A stretch of DNA of 64,000 nt from assembly GCA_003246625.1 (NCBI GenBank), contig QJZR01000012.1:434001-498000 (forward strand), given 5' to 3'. The stretch is from Alphaproteobacteria bacterium (GTDB lineage Bacteria > Pseudomonadota > Alphaproteobacteria > Rhodospirillales > Rhodospirillaceae). The notes under the pieces are model-generated. The model saw only the letters and a program-made list of their open reading frames with translations. It had not been told where the DNA came from and did not search any database. Position numbers and translations under genes: made by a program. Of this stretch, positions 7,765-16,152 are shown one piece after another; the stretch's first letter is position 1, and each line of letters begins with the position of its first letter.

Positions 7765-9489
7765 ATGACTGAACATCTGCTTTCCCTGGCTCTGACCGGC
7801 TCCGGCGGCGCCGGAGTGATGACGGTCGGCCAGATTCTTCTCGACGCCGCGGCGCACGCTGGCTGGTACGGTCTTATGCGTCGTTCCCTTGGTCCCCAGA
7901 TCCGCGGCGGCGAATCCGCCGCCCTGATGCGATTCGGTTCGCGTCCGATCCTCAGCCACGGCGACACCTTCGATGTCCTGTTCGCCTTCGACTGGGGCAA
8001 CATCACCCGTTTCGCCGCCGAACTGCCCCTGCGCTCCGACAGCGTGGTGCTGTACGACCCCGACGCGGGCGAGGTGCCCGAGGTGATCGCCCGCAGCAAC
8101 GCCCGTTGCGTCGCCGTGCCGCTGACCGCCACCGTCAAGTCGGAACCCGGCCTGCGCGCCAACATGATCGGCCTGGGCCTGGCGGCGCACATCCTGCGCC
8201 TGACCCCCGCCGACCTGCAGCCGCTGCTCGCCGATTTCCTGGGCGACAAGGGCGAGGAAGCCCTGGCCCTGTCGTTGCGCGGCATCGAGCTCGGCGCCGG
8301 ACTGGCCGACGCCCTGCCCGCGTCGACCTGGCCGGTCTGTCCGCGTCCCGCCAAGTCGGAAAAGCCGCGCTGGTCGATCACCGGCAACGAGGCGGCGGGC
8401 CTGGGCGCGGTCAAGGGCGGCGTGCGTTTCGTCGCCGCCTATCCGATCACCCCGTCCACCGAAATCCTGGAATGGCTGGCGCCCAACCTGGCCCGCCTCG
8501 GCGGTCAACTGGTGCAGGCCGAGGACGAACTGGCCTCGATCAACATGCTGGTCGGCGCCTCCTATGGCGGCGTGCCGTCGCTCACCGCGACCTCGGGCCC
8601 CGGCTTGTCGCTGATGATCGAGGGCCTGGGCATGTCGGTCGGCGCCGAGATTCCGGTCACCGTGATCGACGTGCAGCGCGGCGGTCCCTCCACCGGCATC
8701 CCGACCAAGTCCGAGCAGAGCGACTTCAACATCGCGGTCTACGGCCTGCACGGCGACGCGCCGCACATCGTGGTCGCCGCCACCTCGATCCCCGACTGCA
8801 TGCCCACCGTGCAGTGGGCGGTTTCGGCGGCCGAGGCCGCGCAGTGCCCGGCGATCGTCCTCTCCGACCAGAACATGGGGCAATCCCGCGCCATCATCGA
8901 CCCGCCCGCCGAGGGCGGCCCGGTGGCGGCCCGCCGTCTGGCGGCGCCCGAGGACGGCACCCCCTATCTCCGCTACGCGCTGACCAACGACGGCGTCTCG
9001 CCGATGGCGGTGCCCGGCATCGCGGGCGGCGAATACACCGCCGACGGCCTGGCGCACAACGAACGCGGCACGCCGTCGACCCAGGCCGCCGACCACCAGT
9101 CGCAGTTGGACAAGCGGCAGCGCAAGCTGGAAACCCTGGACTGCGCCAACTTCTGGGCGGAGCTGGAGGGCGACGGCCCGATCGCGGTGATCGCCCTCGG
9201 CTCGCTGACCGAACCGGCACGCGAAGCGGTGCGCGCCGCCAACGGCGCAGCTAGGCTGATCGGCCTGCGCGTCGTCCTGCCGTTGCAGGCCGAGGCGATG
9301 GCCAAGGCCCTGGCGGGCGCGACCAAGGTTCTGGTCGTCGAACAGAACCACAGCGCGCAGTTCCACCACTTCCTGCGCGGTCACTACGACCTGCCGCCGG
9401 TGGTGGACAGCCTGCACCGCGCCGGTCCGCTGCCCTTGCGTCCGCTGGAGATCCTTGCCGCAATCAACGCCCTGAAGGGAGACGCGTGA
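7765..9489 (+). CDS. korA: 2-oxoacid:ferredoxin oxidoreductase, fused gamma-alpha subunit (2-oxoglutarate type)
   Basis: A 574-residue fusion. Residues 1 to about 190 are the gamma domain (LTGSGGAGVMTVGQILLDAA); residues from about 210 onward are the alpha (pyrimidine-binding) domain with AAYPITPSTEI and the signature ATSGPGLSLMIEGLGMSVGAEIP. With KorB it converts 2-oxoglutarate and CoA to succinyl-CoA and CO2 while reducing ferredoxin, or runs in reverse to fix CO2. The ATG at 7765 follows GGCAGGAG. It overlaps korB by one base. Assignment to 2-oxoglutarate over pyruvate rests on the two-subunit fused architecture and is an inference. Confidence 0.87.
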   Translation: MTEHLLSLALTGSGGAGVMTVGQILLDAAAHAGWYGLMRRSLGPQIRGGESAALMRFGSRPILSHGDTFDVLFAFDWGNITRFAAELPLRSDSVVLYDPDAGEVPEVIARSNARCVAVPLTATVKSEPGLRANMIGLGLAAHILRLTPADLQPLLADFLGDKGEEALALSLRGIELGAGLADALPASTWPVCPRPAKSEKPRWSITGNEAAGLGAVKGGVRFVAAYPITPSTEILEWLAPNLARLGGQLVQAEDELASINMLVGASYGGVPSLTATSGPGLSLMIEGLGMSVGAEIPVTVIDVQRGGPSTGIPTKSEQSDFNIAVYGLHGDAPHIVVAATSIPDCMPTVQWAVSAAEAAQCPAIVLSDQNMGQSRAIIDPPAEGGPVAARRLAAPEDGTPYLRYALTNDGVSPMAVPGIAGGEYTADGLAHNERGTPSTQAADHQSQLDKRQRKLETLDCANFWAELEGDGPIAVIALGSLTEPAREAVRAANGAARLIGLRVVLPLQAEAMAKALAGATKVLVVEQNHSAQFHHFLRGHYDLPPVVDSLHRAGPLPLRPLEILAAINALKGDA

Positions 9490-10325
9490 TGAACGAAGTC
9501 ACCCCCACCCCCGAGCTCGAGGCCTTCGACTACAAGTCCGACGTCAACCCGGTGTGGTGCCCCGGCTGCGGCGACTACGCGGTGTTGTCGGCGATCACCA
9601 AGGCCCTGGCCGAACTGCGCCTCGCGCGTGAAAACGTCGCGGTGATTTCGGGCATCGGCTGTTCGTCGCGGATCCCGGCCTATACCTCGGTCTACGGCTT
9701 CCACGGCATCCATGGGCGCGCCCTGCCGATCGCCCAGGGGCTGAAGCTGGCCCGTCCCGACGTCACGGTGCTCTGCGCGGGCGGCGACGGCGACGGCTTC
9801 TCGATCGGCGGCAACCACTTCATGCATGCCTGCCGCCGCAACATCGACCTGACCTACATCGTCATGGACAACACCGTCTATGGCATGACCAAGGGCCAGG
9901 CCTCGCCGACCACCGAGGCCGACTGGCGGGAATCCAAGCTCACCCCGGAAGGCCCCGGCGTGCCGCCCTTCCAGCCCCTGGACATCGCGCTTGCCGCGGG
10001 GGCCAGCCACGTCGTCCGCGCCTTCTCGGGCCGGGTGCAGATGCTGACCAAATACATCGTCGAGGCGATCCAGCACCCCGGCTTCTCGTTCATCCAGGTG
10101 ATTTCGCCCTGCGTCACCTATCGTCCCGAGATGCGGGCGTTGAAGACCCGGGTGCACGACGGCTTCGCCGAGACCTCGACCAACCGCCTGGAGGCGCGCC
10201 GCCGTCTGCTCGACGACGACGGCTATTCGCTGGGCGTGTTGTTCAAATCGGTCGAACCGTCGTACAAGCCGTGCGCGACCTCCGACGAGGCCGTCGCCGA
10301 TCTGGAAAGGCAATTCGTCCTATGA
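9489..10325 (+). CDS. korB: 2-oxoacid:ferredoxin oxidoreductase, beta subunit
   Basis: A 278-residue thiamine diphosphate-binding subunit. It shows WCPGCGDYAVL (Cys24, Cys27, cluster ligands), GIGCSSRIPAY, and the Mg-ThDP motif GGDGDGFSIGGNH with YGMTKGQASPTT. It carries the catalytic ThDP and a [4Fe-4S] cluster and pairs with the fused KorA directly upstream. The ATG at 9489 overlaps the korA stop; a GTG three bases earlier is also possible. The following ferritin-like gene again overlaps by four bases, so all three are probably translationally coupled. Confidence 0.9.
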   Translation: MNEVTPTPELEAFDYKSDVNPVWCPGCGDYAVLSAITKALAELRLARENVAVISGIGCSSRIPAYTSVYGFHGIHGRALPIAQGLKLARPDVTVLCAGGDGDGFSIGGNHFMHACRRNIDLTYIVMDNTVYGMTKGQASPTTEADWRESKLTPEGPGVPPFQPLDIALAAGASHVVRAFSGRVQMLTKYIVEAIQHPGFSFIQVISPCVTYRPEMRALKTRVHDGFAETSTNRLEARRRLLDDDGYSLGVLFKSVEPSYKPCATSDEAVADLERQFVL

Positions 10326-10819
10326 ACAGCATGGAACTGTTTCTCGCCCACGCGCTTCGCCTGGAAGAGGACTCCGCCATCAACTACGACGAGATGGCGG
10401 ACGCCCTCGAAGTTCACCACAAGGGCGAGGTTTCGCGCCTTTTCCGCAAAATGGCGCACTATAGCCGCCTCCACCTCGCCGAGGTGGAGCGCCGCGCCGC
10501 CGGTCTTTCCCTGCCGCGCCTGAAGGCGTGGGAATACCAGTGGCCGGGCGACGACAGCCCGGAAAACGCTCCGGCGGGGGAAGCCGACTACGCGATGAAC
10601 GAACACGACGCCCTCATTCTCGCCCTCAAGGGAGAACAGGGCGCCCTGGCCTTCTACGCCTCGGTCGCCGAGGCCTCGTCGGATGCGGCGGTCGCCGCCC
10701 TGGCCAAGGAGTTCGTCGCCGAGGAAAGCGAACACGTGGCGCTTCTCGAGGAACGGCTGGCGAAGACCCCGGATACCGGCCCCGAACACGACCCGGATCC
10801 GCCGGTCGCCGCCGGTTGA
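10322..10819 (+). CDS. Ferritin-like/rubrerythrin-type diiron protein linked to KorAB
   Basis: A 165-residue all-helical protein. The first half has EEDSAINYDEMAD and HYSRLHLAEVE and the second has HDALILALKGEQGALAFYASVAE and EESEHVALLEE, giving the paired Glu/His ligands of a ferritin-like four-helix bundle. There is no C-terminal rubredoxin CxxC domain, so it is not a classical rubrerythrin. Its ATG overlaps the korB stop, which points to protecting the oxygen-sensitive oxidoreductase from peroxide or supplying iron. That role is inferred from position only. Confidence 0.8.
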   Translation: MNSMELFLAHALRLEEDSAINYDEMADALEVHHKGEVSRLFRKMAHYSRLHLAEVERRAAGLSLPRLKAWEYQWPGDDSPENAPAGEADYAMNEHDALILALKGEQGALAFYASVAEASSDAAVAALAKEFVAEESEHVALLEERLAKTPDTGPEHDPDPPVAAG

Positions 10820-10852
10820 GACCAGGACCGCGTTCGTAAGGGATGTCCGTTG

Positions 10853-11212
10853 ATGTTGCTGGGCGCCGTGACTCTGCTGCTGGCCTGCCAGCTTGCCGGG
10901 GAAATTCTGACCCGGCTGCTTGACCTGCCGGTTCCCGGCCCGGTGCTGGGAATGGTGTTCCTGTTCCTGATCCTCTGCGTGCGCGGCCGGGTGCCGGAGC
11001 CGGTGGAACGGGTCACCGGCACCCTGCTCGACCATCTGTCGCTGCTGTTCGTCCCCGCCGGGGTGGGGGTGGTGCGCTATGCGCAGCGCATCGAACAGGA
11101 ATGGCTGGCGATTACCGTGTCCTTGATCGGCGGCACCGTCGTCGCCCTGGCGGTCACCGCCTGGGTGGCGCAGCGCCTGATGCCGCCCCATCGCGGCAAG
11201 GACGCCGGATGA
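10853..11212 (+). CDS. CidA/LrgA-family holin-like membrane protein
   Basis: A 119-residue protein with four predicted membrane helices and the family signature LACQLAGEILTRLLDLPVPGPVLGMVFLF near the N-terminus, then LLDHLSLLFVPAGVGVV. CidA/LrgA proteins work with CidB/LrgB partners in export of small metabolites and, in some bacteria, in autolysis. The start is ATG 10853 with AAGGGATG upstream; TTG 10850 is an alternative. The lrgB gene starts inside its stop codon region. Confidence 0.9.
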   Translation: MLLGAVTLLLACQLAGEILTRLLDLPVPGPVLGMVFLFLILCVRGRVPEPVERVTGTLLDHLSLLFVPAGVGVVRYAQRIEQEWLAITVSLIGGTVVALAVTAWVAQRLMPPHRGKDAG

Positions 11213-11946
11213 TGGACACCCCCGCGATCGGCGAACTGTGGGTCTATCTGGCCAGCGCCCCCCTGTTCTGGCTGACCCTGACCCTGACCGTCTACCAGGC
11301 CCTCGACTGGCTGTTCCGCAGAAGCGGGCGTTTCCCCCTGCTCAACCCGGTGCCGTGGAGCATGCTGCTGCTGGGCGGCCTTCTGGTCGCCACCGGCACC
11401 TCGTACGAAAGCTATTTCGCCGGGGCGCAGTTCATTCACTTCCTGCTCGGCCCCGCCACCGTCGCCCTGGCGGTGCCCCTCTACCGGCAGTTCGGCGCGG
11501 TGCGCCGTTCGTTCGCCGCGCTCGGCGTGTCGCTGGTCGTCGGCTGCGTCGTCGCCGCCGCCGCCGCGGTGGCGATCGCCGGGCTGCTGGGGGCGGAGAC
11601 CTCCACCCTGGTTTCCCTGTCGCCGAAGTCGGTGACCACGCCGATCGCCATGGGGGTTTCGGAAAAACTCGGCGGCGTGCCGTCGCTCACCGCGATCTTC
11701 GTGGTGCTGACCGGCACCATCGGCGCGGTGCTGGCCGCCTTCGTCTATCGTGTCTTCGGCATCCGCGACCAACGCGCCATGGGCTTCGCCCTGGGGCTTG
11801 CCGCGCATGGCCTGGGCACCGCGCGCGCCTTCCAGTTCGGCGAAACGGCGGGCGCCTTCGCCGGCATGGCGATCGGCCTCAACGGTCTCGCCACCGCCGT
11901 TCTGCTGCCCTTGCTGCTGCCCGTCCTGCTGCGGTTTTTCGGGTAA
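11209..11946 (+). CDS. CidB/LrgB-family membrane protein
   Basis: A 245-residue inner-membrane protein with about seven to eight helices. Diagnostic stretches are LLGPATVALAVPLY (about residues 83-96), SLSPKSVTTPIAMG and the C-terminal FALGLAAHGLGTARAF. It is the partner of the LrgA-like protein encoded immediately upstream, overlapping by four bases. In plants and several bacteria the pair exports glycolate or pyruvate-like acids. No regulator of the LytSR or LysR type is next to it here. Confidence 0.92.
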   Translation: MMDTPAIGELWVYLASAPLFWLTLTLTVYQALDWLFRRSGRFPLLNPVPWSMLLLGGLLVATGTSYESYFAGAQFIHFLLGPATVALAVPLYRQFGAVRRSFAALGVSLVVGCVVAAAAAVAIAGLLGAETSTLVSLSPKSVTTPIAMGVSEKLGGVPSLTAIFVVLTGTIGAVLAAFVYRVFGIRDQRAMGFALGLAAHGLGTARAFQFGETAGAFAGMAIGLNGLATAVLLPLLLPVLLRFFG

Positions 11947-11961
11947 GGAGCCAACCCCGCC

Positions 11962-12840
11962 ATGGCCGATACCGCCCAGGTCCGCCGCGCCACCCTGATC
12001 GGCGCCACCGCCATCCTGCTGTTTTCCACGCTGGCCGTGCTCGCCGCACTCAGCGGCCCGATCCCGCCATTCCAGATGGTGGCGGTGTCGTTCTCCGTCG
12101 CCTTCGTTTCCGGTCTGGCCGCGTCCTGGGCGCGGGGACGGCCGCTCTCCGCGGCGTTTCCCCGCTCCGTGGCGGTCTGGGGGCTCGGCATCTACGGCCT
12201 GTTCGGCTACCACTTCGCCTATTTCACCGCGTTCAAGCATGCGCCGCCGGTGGACGCCACCCTGATCAACTATCTGTGGCCGCTGTTGATCGTGCTCTTT
12301 TCCGCGTTCCTGCCGGGCGAACGCCTGCGCTGGTTCCACGTCGGCGGCGCGTTGGCCGGGCTGGCCGGATGCGCCGTCCTGGTGCTGGGCATGGAGCGCG
12401 GCGCGGGCGGCGGCACCATCCTCGGCTATGGCATGGCGGCGGCGGCGGCGGTGATCTGGTCGTCCTATTCGGTGATGTGCCGCCGCGTCGGGCATGTGCC
12501 CACCGACGCGGTGATCGGCTTTTGCGGCGTCACCGCCCTGCTGGCGGCGACCTGCCATCTGATGCTGGAAAGCTGGGTGCAACCCGACCCGCGCACCTGG
12601 GCCGCCCTGGTCGGCATGGGCCTGGGACCGGTCGGCCTGGCCTTCCTGACCTGGGATTACGGGGTGAAGCGCGGCGACATCCGGGTGATGGGGGCGATGT
12701 CGTATGCCGCGCCCCTGATGTCCACCGCGTGGATGATCCTGGCCGGATTCGGCGAGGCGACGCCGCGCGTCGGCGCCGCCTGTCTGTTGATCATCGGCGG
12801 CGCGTGTCTGGCGACGCGGGATTTCTGGTACCGGCATTGA
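11962..12840 (+). CDS. EamA/DMT-family exporter
   Basis: A 292-residue drug/metabolite transporter with ten predicted helices in two EamA repeats. INYLWPLLIVLFSAFLPGE in the first half and AAAAAVIWSSYSVMCRR in the second resemble the YddG aromatic amino acid exporters. The ATG at 11962 follows AAGGAG 15 bases after lrgB, so it may be in the same transcript. Its 3' end overlaps the convergent DUF4405 gene by 50 bases. The exported compound is not known. Confidence 0.85.
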   Translation: MADTAQVRRATLIGATAILLFSTLAVLAALSGPIPPFQMVAVSFSVAFVSGLAASWARGRPLSAAFPRSVAVWGLGIYGLFGYHFAYFTAFKHAPPVDATLINYLWPLLIVLFSAFLPGERLRWFHVGGALAGLAGCAVLVLGMERGAGGGTILGYGMAAAAAVIWSSYSVMCRRVGHVPTDAVIGFCGVTALLAATCHLMLESWVQPDPRTWAALVGMGLGPVGLAFLTWDYGVKRGDIRVMGAMSYAAPLMSTAWMILAGFGEATPRVGAACLLIIGGACLATRDFWYRH

Positions 12841-13087
12841 ACCCCAGGTGACGCAGCATCGCCCGGCCGTTGCAGATCAGGTGACCGACGAAGGCCGCGA
12901 TGAACGCCCAACTGGCGTACAGATGCACATCCTTGAGCAGGTGTTTCACGGTCGACGGCGCGGGCGGCGCGCCGCCGAAGCCGCGTCCTCCGCCCGGGTA
13001 CCCCAGCCATAACCACAGACCGGTCACCGTCAGCAGAATCGTGGTGACCAGCAGCACCAGAGCAAGCGGGCGCTTCCAAGCAATCAT
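12791..13087 (-). CDS. DUF4405-type small membrane protein (cytochrome b561-like)
   Basis: A 98-residue protein with two predicted membrane helices (LALVLLVTTILLTVTGLWLWL and LYASWAFIAAFVGHLICNG) and several membrane-proximal histidines (VKHLLKDVHLY, FVGHLICNGRAMLRH), as in DUF4405 cytochrome b-like haem proteins. It follows the gene for a secreted PepSY-like protein on the same strand, separated by a terminator. The last 50 bases overlap the 3' end of the DMT exporter gene on the other strand. Haem binding is inferred from the histidines. Confidence 0.7.
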   Translation of the reverse strand: MIAWKRPLALVLLVTTILLTVTGLWLWLGYPGGGRGFGGAPPAPSTVKHLLKDVHLYASWAFIAAFVGHLICNGRAMLRHLGFNAGTRNPASPDTRRR

Positions 13088-13108
13088 CGTTCATCCCCCC
13101 CCATGGAA

Positions 13109-13140
13109 AACGGCGGCGCGTGAGTGGCCGCGCCGCCGTT
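13109..13140 (-). terminator. Terminator after the PepSY-like gene
   Basis: A 12-bp perfect GC stem (AACGGCGGCGCG and its complement) with an 8-nt loop, followed on the reverse strand by GTTTTCC. It lies 7 bases past the stop of the PepSY-like gene and before the DUF4405 gene. Confidence 0.7.
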
Positions 13141-13147
13141 CCTCGGT

Positions 13148-13597
13148 TCAGCGCACCGGCATGCCGGTGGCCTTGCTGACTTCGACCGTGTTGACCAGGG
13201 AGTTATCCTTGGTGACGATCTGCACGGTATAGCTGTTGTCCTTGGTCTCGCTGATCTTGCCGACCTTGAGGTTGTCGTTGTTCATCATGATCAGGTGCGC
13301 CTGCGCCAGGGTGCGAACCTGGTCGACCGACAGCACGCGGTTGGGATCGGCCTTTCCCGCCATCATGCCCCAGCCGCCGCGCGGACCGTGCATGCCGGCA
13401 CCCCTGCCGGGGCCCTTGCCGTCCGGGCCCATCCGGCCCGCGCCCATGCCGGGGCCGTAGCCCGGGCAGTTCACGGCGGCCTGCGCCGCCGGGGAGGTAT
13501 CCGTCGTCGCGGTCTCGGCGAAGGCGCCCTGCGACAGGGCGAAACCACCGGCGGTCACCGCGCCGACCAGGGCCAGGGTCTTCAGCATCTTGTTCAT
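13148..13597 (-). CDS. Secreted PepSY-like protein with Gly/Met-rich segment
   Basis: A 149-residue protein: signal peptide (LALVGAVTAGGFALSQGAFA, cleavage near residue 27), then a Gly/Pro/Met/His-rich stretch (GYGPGMGAGRMGPDGKGPGRG and HGPRGGWGMM, about 47-83). A C-terminal small domain follows (VGKISETKDNSYTVQIVTKDN) that resembles PepSY-type folds. The Met and His residues could bind a soft metal such as copper; this is an inference. The ATG at 13595-13597 has AAGGAG upstream. It is divergent from a two-component system 218 bases away, which suggests it is controlled by it. Confidence 0.7.
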   Translation of the reverse strand: MNKMLKTLALVGAVTAGGFALSQGAFAETATTDTSPAAQAAVNCPGYGPGMGAGRMGPDGKGPGRGAGMHGPRGGWGMMAGKADPNRVLSVDQVRTLAQAHLIMMNNDNLKVGKISETKDNSYTVQIVTKDNSLVNTVEVSKATGMPVR

Positions 13598-13815
13598 CGT
13601 CGTCTCCTTCGATCGGGTTTTGCGAGGGACGGTGCTTCCCGTCCGATGTCTTCGATCTAACACCCCTTCCGTCGCAGGAATTCGCCAGGTCCAGGCCAAA
13701 AGTGTCGCGGAGTGTGACAAACCGCCCCTCCGTTACAATTCGATACGATTTTTTTCGCGCGGTGGCGACATCCCACACTATTCTTGACCCTGACGCAGCA
13801 GCACCCGGGCCGAAA

Positions 13816-14565
13816 ATGAGCGAAAAGACCCCGCATATCCTGGTCGTCGACGACAACGCCGAGATTCGCGACCTGTTGAGCAAATACCTGACCCGCAACG
13901 CCCTGCGCGCCACCACCGCGGCCAGCGGGGCGGACGCGCGCAAGGTTCTGGCGGCATCGGCGATCGACCTGATCGTCCTCGACATCATGATGCCGGGCGA
14001 GGACGGCCTGTCGGTCTGCCGCCACGTGCGCGAAACCAGCGACACGCCGATCATCCTGCTGACCGCGGTGGCCGAGGACACCGACCGCATCATCGGCCTG
14101 GAGATGGGGGCCGACGACTATCTGACCAAGCCGTTCAACCCGCGCGAACTGCTGGCGCGGATCAAGGCGGTGCTGCGCCGCGCCAACAGCCTGCCCCGCC
14201 CCACCGCCGCCGAGGAAACGGCCGAGGAAACCGTAATCCGCTTCGGCGACTGGCTGTTGCGGGTGGACCGCCGCGAACTGGAGGACGCGGAGGGACGGCT
14301 GATTTCCCTCTCCACCGCCGAATTCGCCCTGATCAAGGCGTTCACCGACCATCCGCGCATGGTGCTGTCGCGCGACCAGCTTCTCGACCTGACGCAGGGA
14401 CGCGCCGCCAACGTCTTCGACCGCAGCATCGACAACCAGGTCAGCCGCCTGCGCAAGAAGATCGAACCCGACCCCAAGACCCCGACCCTGATCAAGACGG
14501 TCTGGGGCGGCGGCTACATGCTCAGCGTGGGGGTGGAACGCCATCCCGAACGGCGAGGCGGATGA
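13816..14565 (+). CDS. OmpR-type response regulator
   Basis: A 249-residue regulator with a receiver domain (phosphoacceptor Asp56 in LIVLDIMMPGEDG, Thr in LLTAVAED, Lys in DYLTKPF) and an OmpR/PhoB winged-helix domain with SLSTAEFALIKAF and DNQVSRLRKKIE. The ATG at 13816 is favoured; an in-frame upstream start would add 38 residues rich in low-confidence sequence. The histidine kinase gene starts one base after its stop. Likely targets include the divergent PepSY-like gene. Confidence 0.92.
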   Translation: MSEKTPHILVVDDNAEIRDLLSKYLTRNALRATTAASGADARKVLAASAIDLIVLDIMMPGEDGLSVCRHVRETSDTPIILLTAVAEDTDRIIGLEMGADDYLTKPFNPRELLARIKAVLRRANSLPRPTAAEETAEETVIRFGDWLLRVDRRELEDAEGRLISLSTAEFALIKAFTDHPRMVLSRDQLLDLTQGRAANVFDRSIDNQVSRLRKKIEPDPKTPTLIKTVWGGGYMLSVGVERHPERRGG

Positions 14566-14566
14566 T

Positions 14567-16072
14567 ATGCGTCTCCGTCTGTATCCGCGCGGCCTGACCG
14601 GCCAGTTGACGCTGCTGCTTCTCGCCGCCCTGGCGGTGGCGCAGGCGGTCGCCTTCCAGGTCATCCACGACGAACGCAAGGTCGCCCAGCGCACCGTGTT
14701 CAAGTCGCAGGTCCTGGAACGCATCGCGGCGGCCAGCCGCCTGATTTCGGATTCGCCGATGGACCTGCGCCCGCAGATGCTGCGCGCCCTGCAGACCGAG
14801 GACCTGCGCTTCTGGATCGCCGCGTCGCCGCACCTGCAGGAAACCGCCCCCGATCCGGAATCGCAACGCATCCAGCGGCGGCTGGCGGCCCTGATTTCCC
14901 ACCCGGACAGCGACCTGCGGCTGAGTATCCAGACCGAACGCGAGCGCGTGCCGTTGCCCGTGGTGATGCCCATGTCGGAGCATCACCTGCTGCCGCCGCC
15001 AGACGACGACCGCGGCCGAGGGCGCGTGTCGTGGCGGCGCTGCATCGATCCTTCCACCGGCGTCGTCGACATGGACTGCATGCGCGCCTGGCGCGCCAAC
15101 CGTCCGCCGCAACTGCGCAACAACCCCTTCATCATCGCCGCCGCCGCCTCGCTCAAGCTGCCGGACGGACAGTGGCTGAACGCCGAAACCAGCCTCGATA
15201 TGCCGCCCCTGGAATGGGCGTGGCCGTCCCTCGTCACCTTCGGCCTGTCCGCCGTCCTTATCGCGCTGGTCGCGGTGGTCACGGTGCGCCGCATCACCCG
15301 CCCCCTCACCCGCCTGGCCGACGCGGCGGAATGCCTGGGCCGGGGCGAGGCGGTGGCCGACCTGCCGGTGACCGGGCCGGATTCCTTCCGCGCCACCACC
15401 CGCGCCTTCAACCTGATGAACCGGCGCCTGCAACGTTACGTCGGCGACCGCATGCATTTCCTCGCCGCGGTGTCGCACGACCTGCGCACGCCACTCACCA
15501 GTCTGCGCCTGCGCGCCGAATTCATCGACGACGAGGAAACCCGCACCCGCATGCTCGCCACCCTGGACGAGATGACGCAGATGATCGACGCGGTGCTGTC
15601 GTTCGTACGCGAGAACACCCGCGAGGAACCCACCGCCCGCGTCGACCTGGCCTCGCTGGTGGAAAGCGTCTGCGACGACTTCTCCGACCTCGGCCTGCCG
15701 GTGGCCGTGGAACCGCCGCCGCCTCGCCTGCCCAAGACCGTGGCCTGCCGCCCGCTGTCGGTGAAGCGCGCCCTGCGCAACCTGATCGACAACGCGATCA
15801 AGTACGGGAAAAGCGCCACCGTCTCGATTTCCGCCGATCCCACCGGCGTGTTCATTCACGTCGACGACGACGGGCCGGGGCTGTCCGACGTCGACATCGA
15901 CCGCGTCTTCGACCCCTTCGTCCGGCTGGAGACCTCGCGCAACCGCAGCACCGGCGGCGTCGGGCTGGGGCTATCCATCGCCCGCTCCATCGCCCAGGGG
16001 CACGGCGGCGGCATCGCCGCGCAAAACCGCGTGGAAGGCGGCCTCCGGATGAGCCTGCACCTGCCGCTTTAA
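14567..16072 (+). CDS. EnvZ-like sensor histidine kinase with a large periplasmic domain
   Basis: A 501-residue inner-membrane kinase. It has a first membrane helix at about 13-31, a periplasmic domain of about 190 residues, a second helix (VTFGLSAVLIALVAVVTV), a HAMP region (RRITRPLTRLADAAE) and a DHp domain with H-box VSHDLRTPL (His304). The catalytic domain has N box LIDNAIKYG and G boxes DDDGPGL and GVGLGLSIA. The periplasmic part contains EHHLL and two cysteines (RRCIDPSTG and DMDCMRAW), possible metal or redox ligands. It pairs with the regulator directly upstream. Confidence 0.92.
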   Translation: MRLRLYPRGLTGQLTLLLLAALAVAQAVAFQVIHDERKVAQRTVFKSQVLERIAAASRLISDSPMDLRPQMLRALQTEDLRFWIAASPHLQETAPDPESQRIQRRLAALISHPDSDLRLSIQTERERVPLPVVMPMSEHHLLPPPDDDRGRGRVSWRRCIDPSTGVVDMDCMRAWRANRPPQLRNNPFIIAAAASLKLPDGQWLNAETSLDMPPLEWAWPSLVTFGLSAVLIALVAVVTVRRITRPLTRLADAAECLGRGEAVADLPVTGPDSFRATTRAFNLMNRRLQRYVGDRMHFLAAVSHDLRTPLTSLRLRAEFIDDEETRTRMLATLDEMTQMIDAVLSFVRENTREEPTARVDLASLVESVCDDFSDLGLPVAVEPPPPRLPKTVACRPLSVKRALRNLIDNAIKYGKSATVSISADPTGVFIHVDDDGPGLSDVDIDRVFDPFVRLETSRNRSTGGVGLGLSIARSIAQGHGGGIAAQNRVEGGLRMSLHLPL

Positions 16073-16152
16073 GAAATTCCCCCTTGAATCTCCGAAGATA
16101 TCTCCCTTCATTGAGGGGAACCTTCCGCTTTCCCTGTCAGGGCTGAACACTC

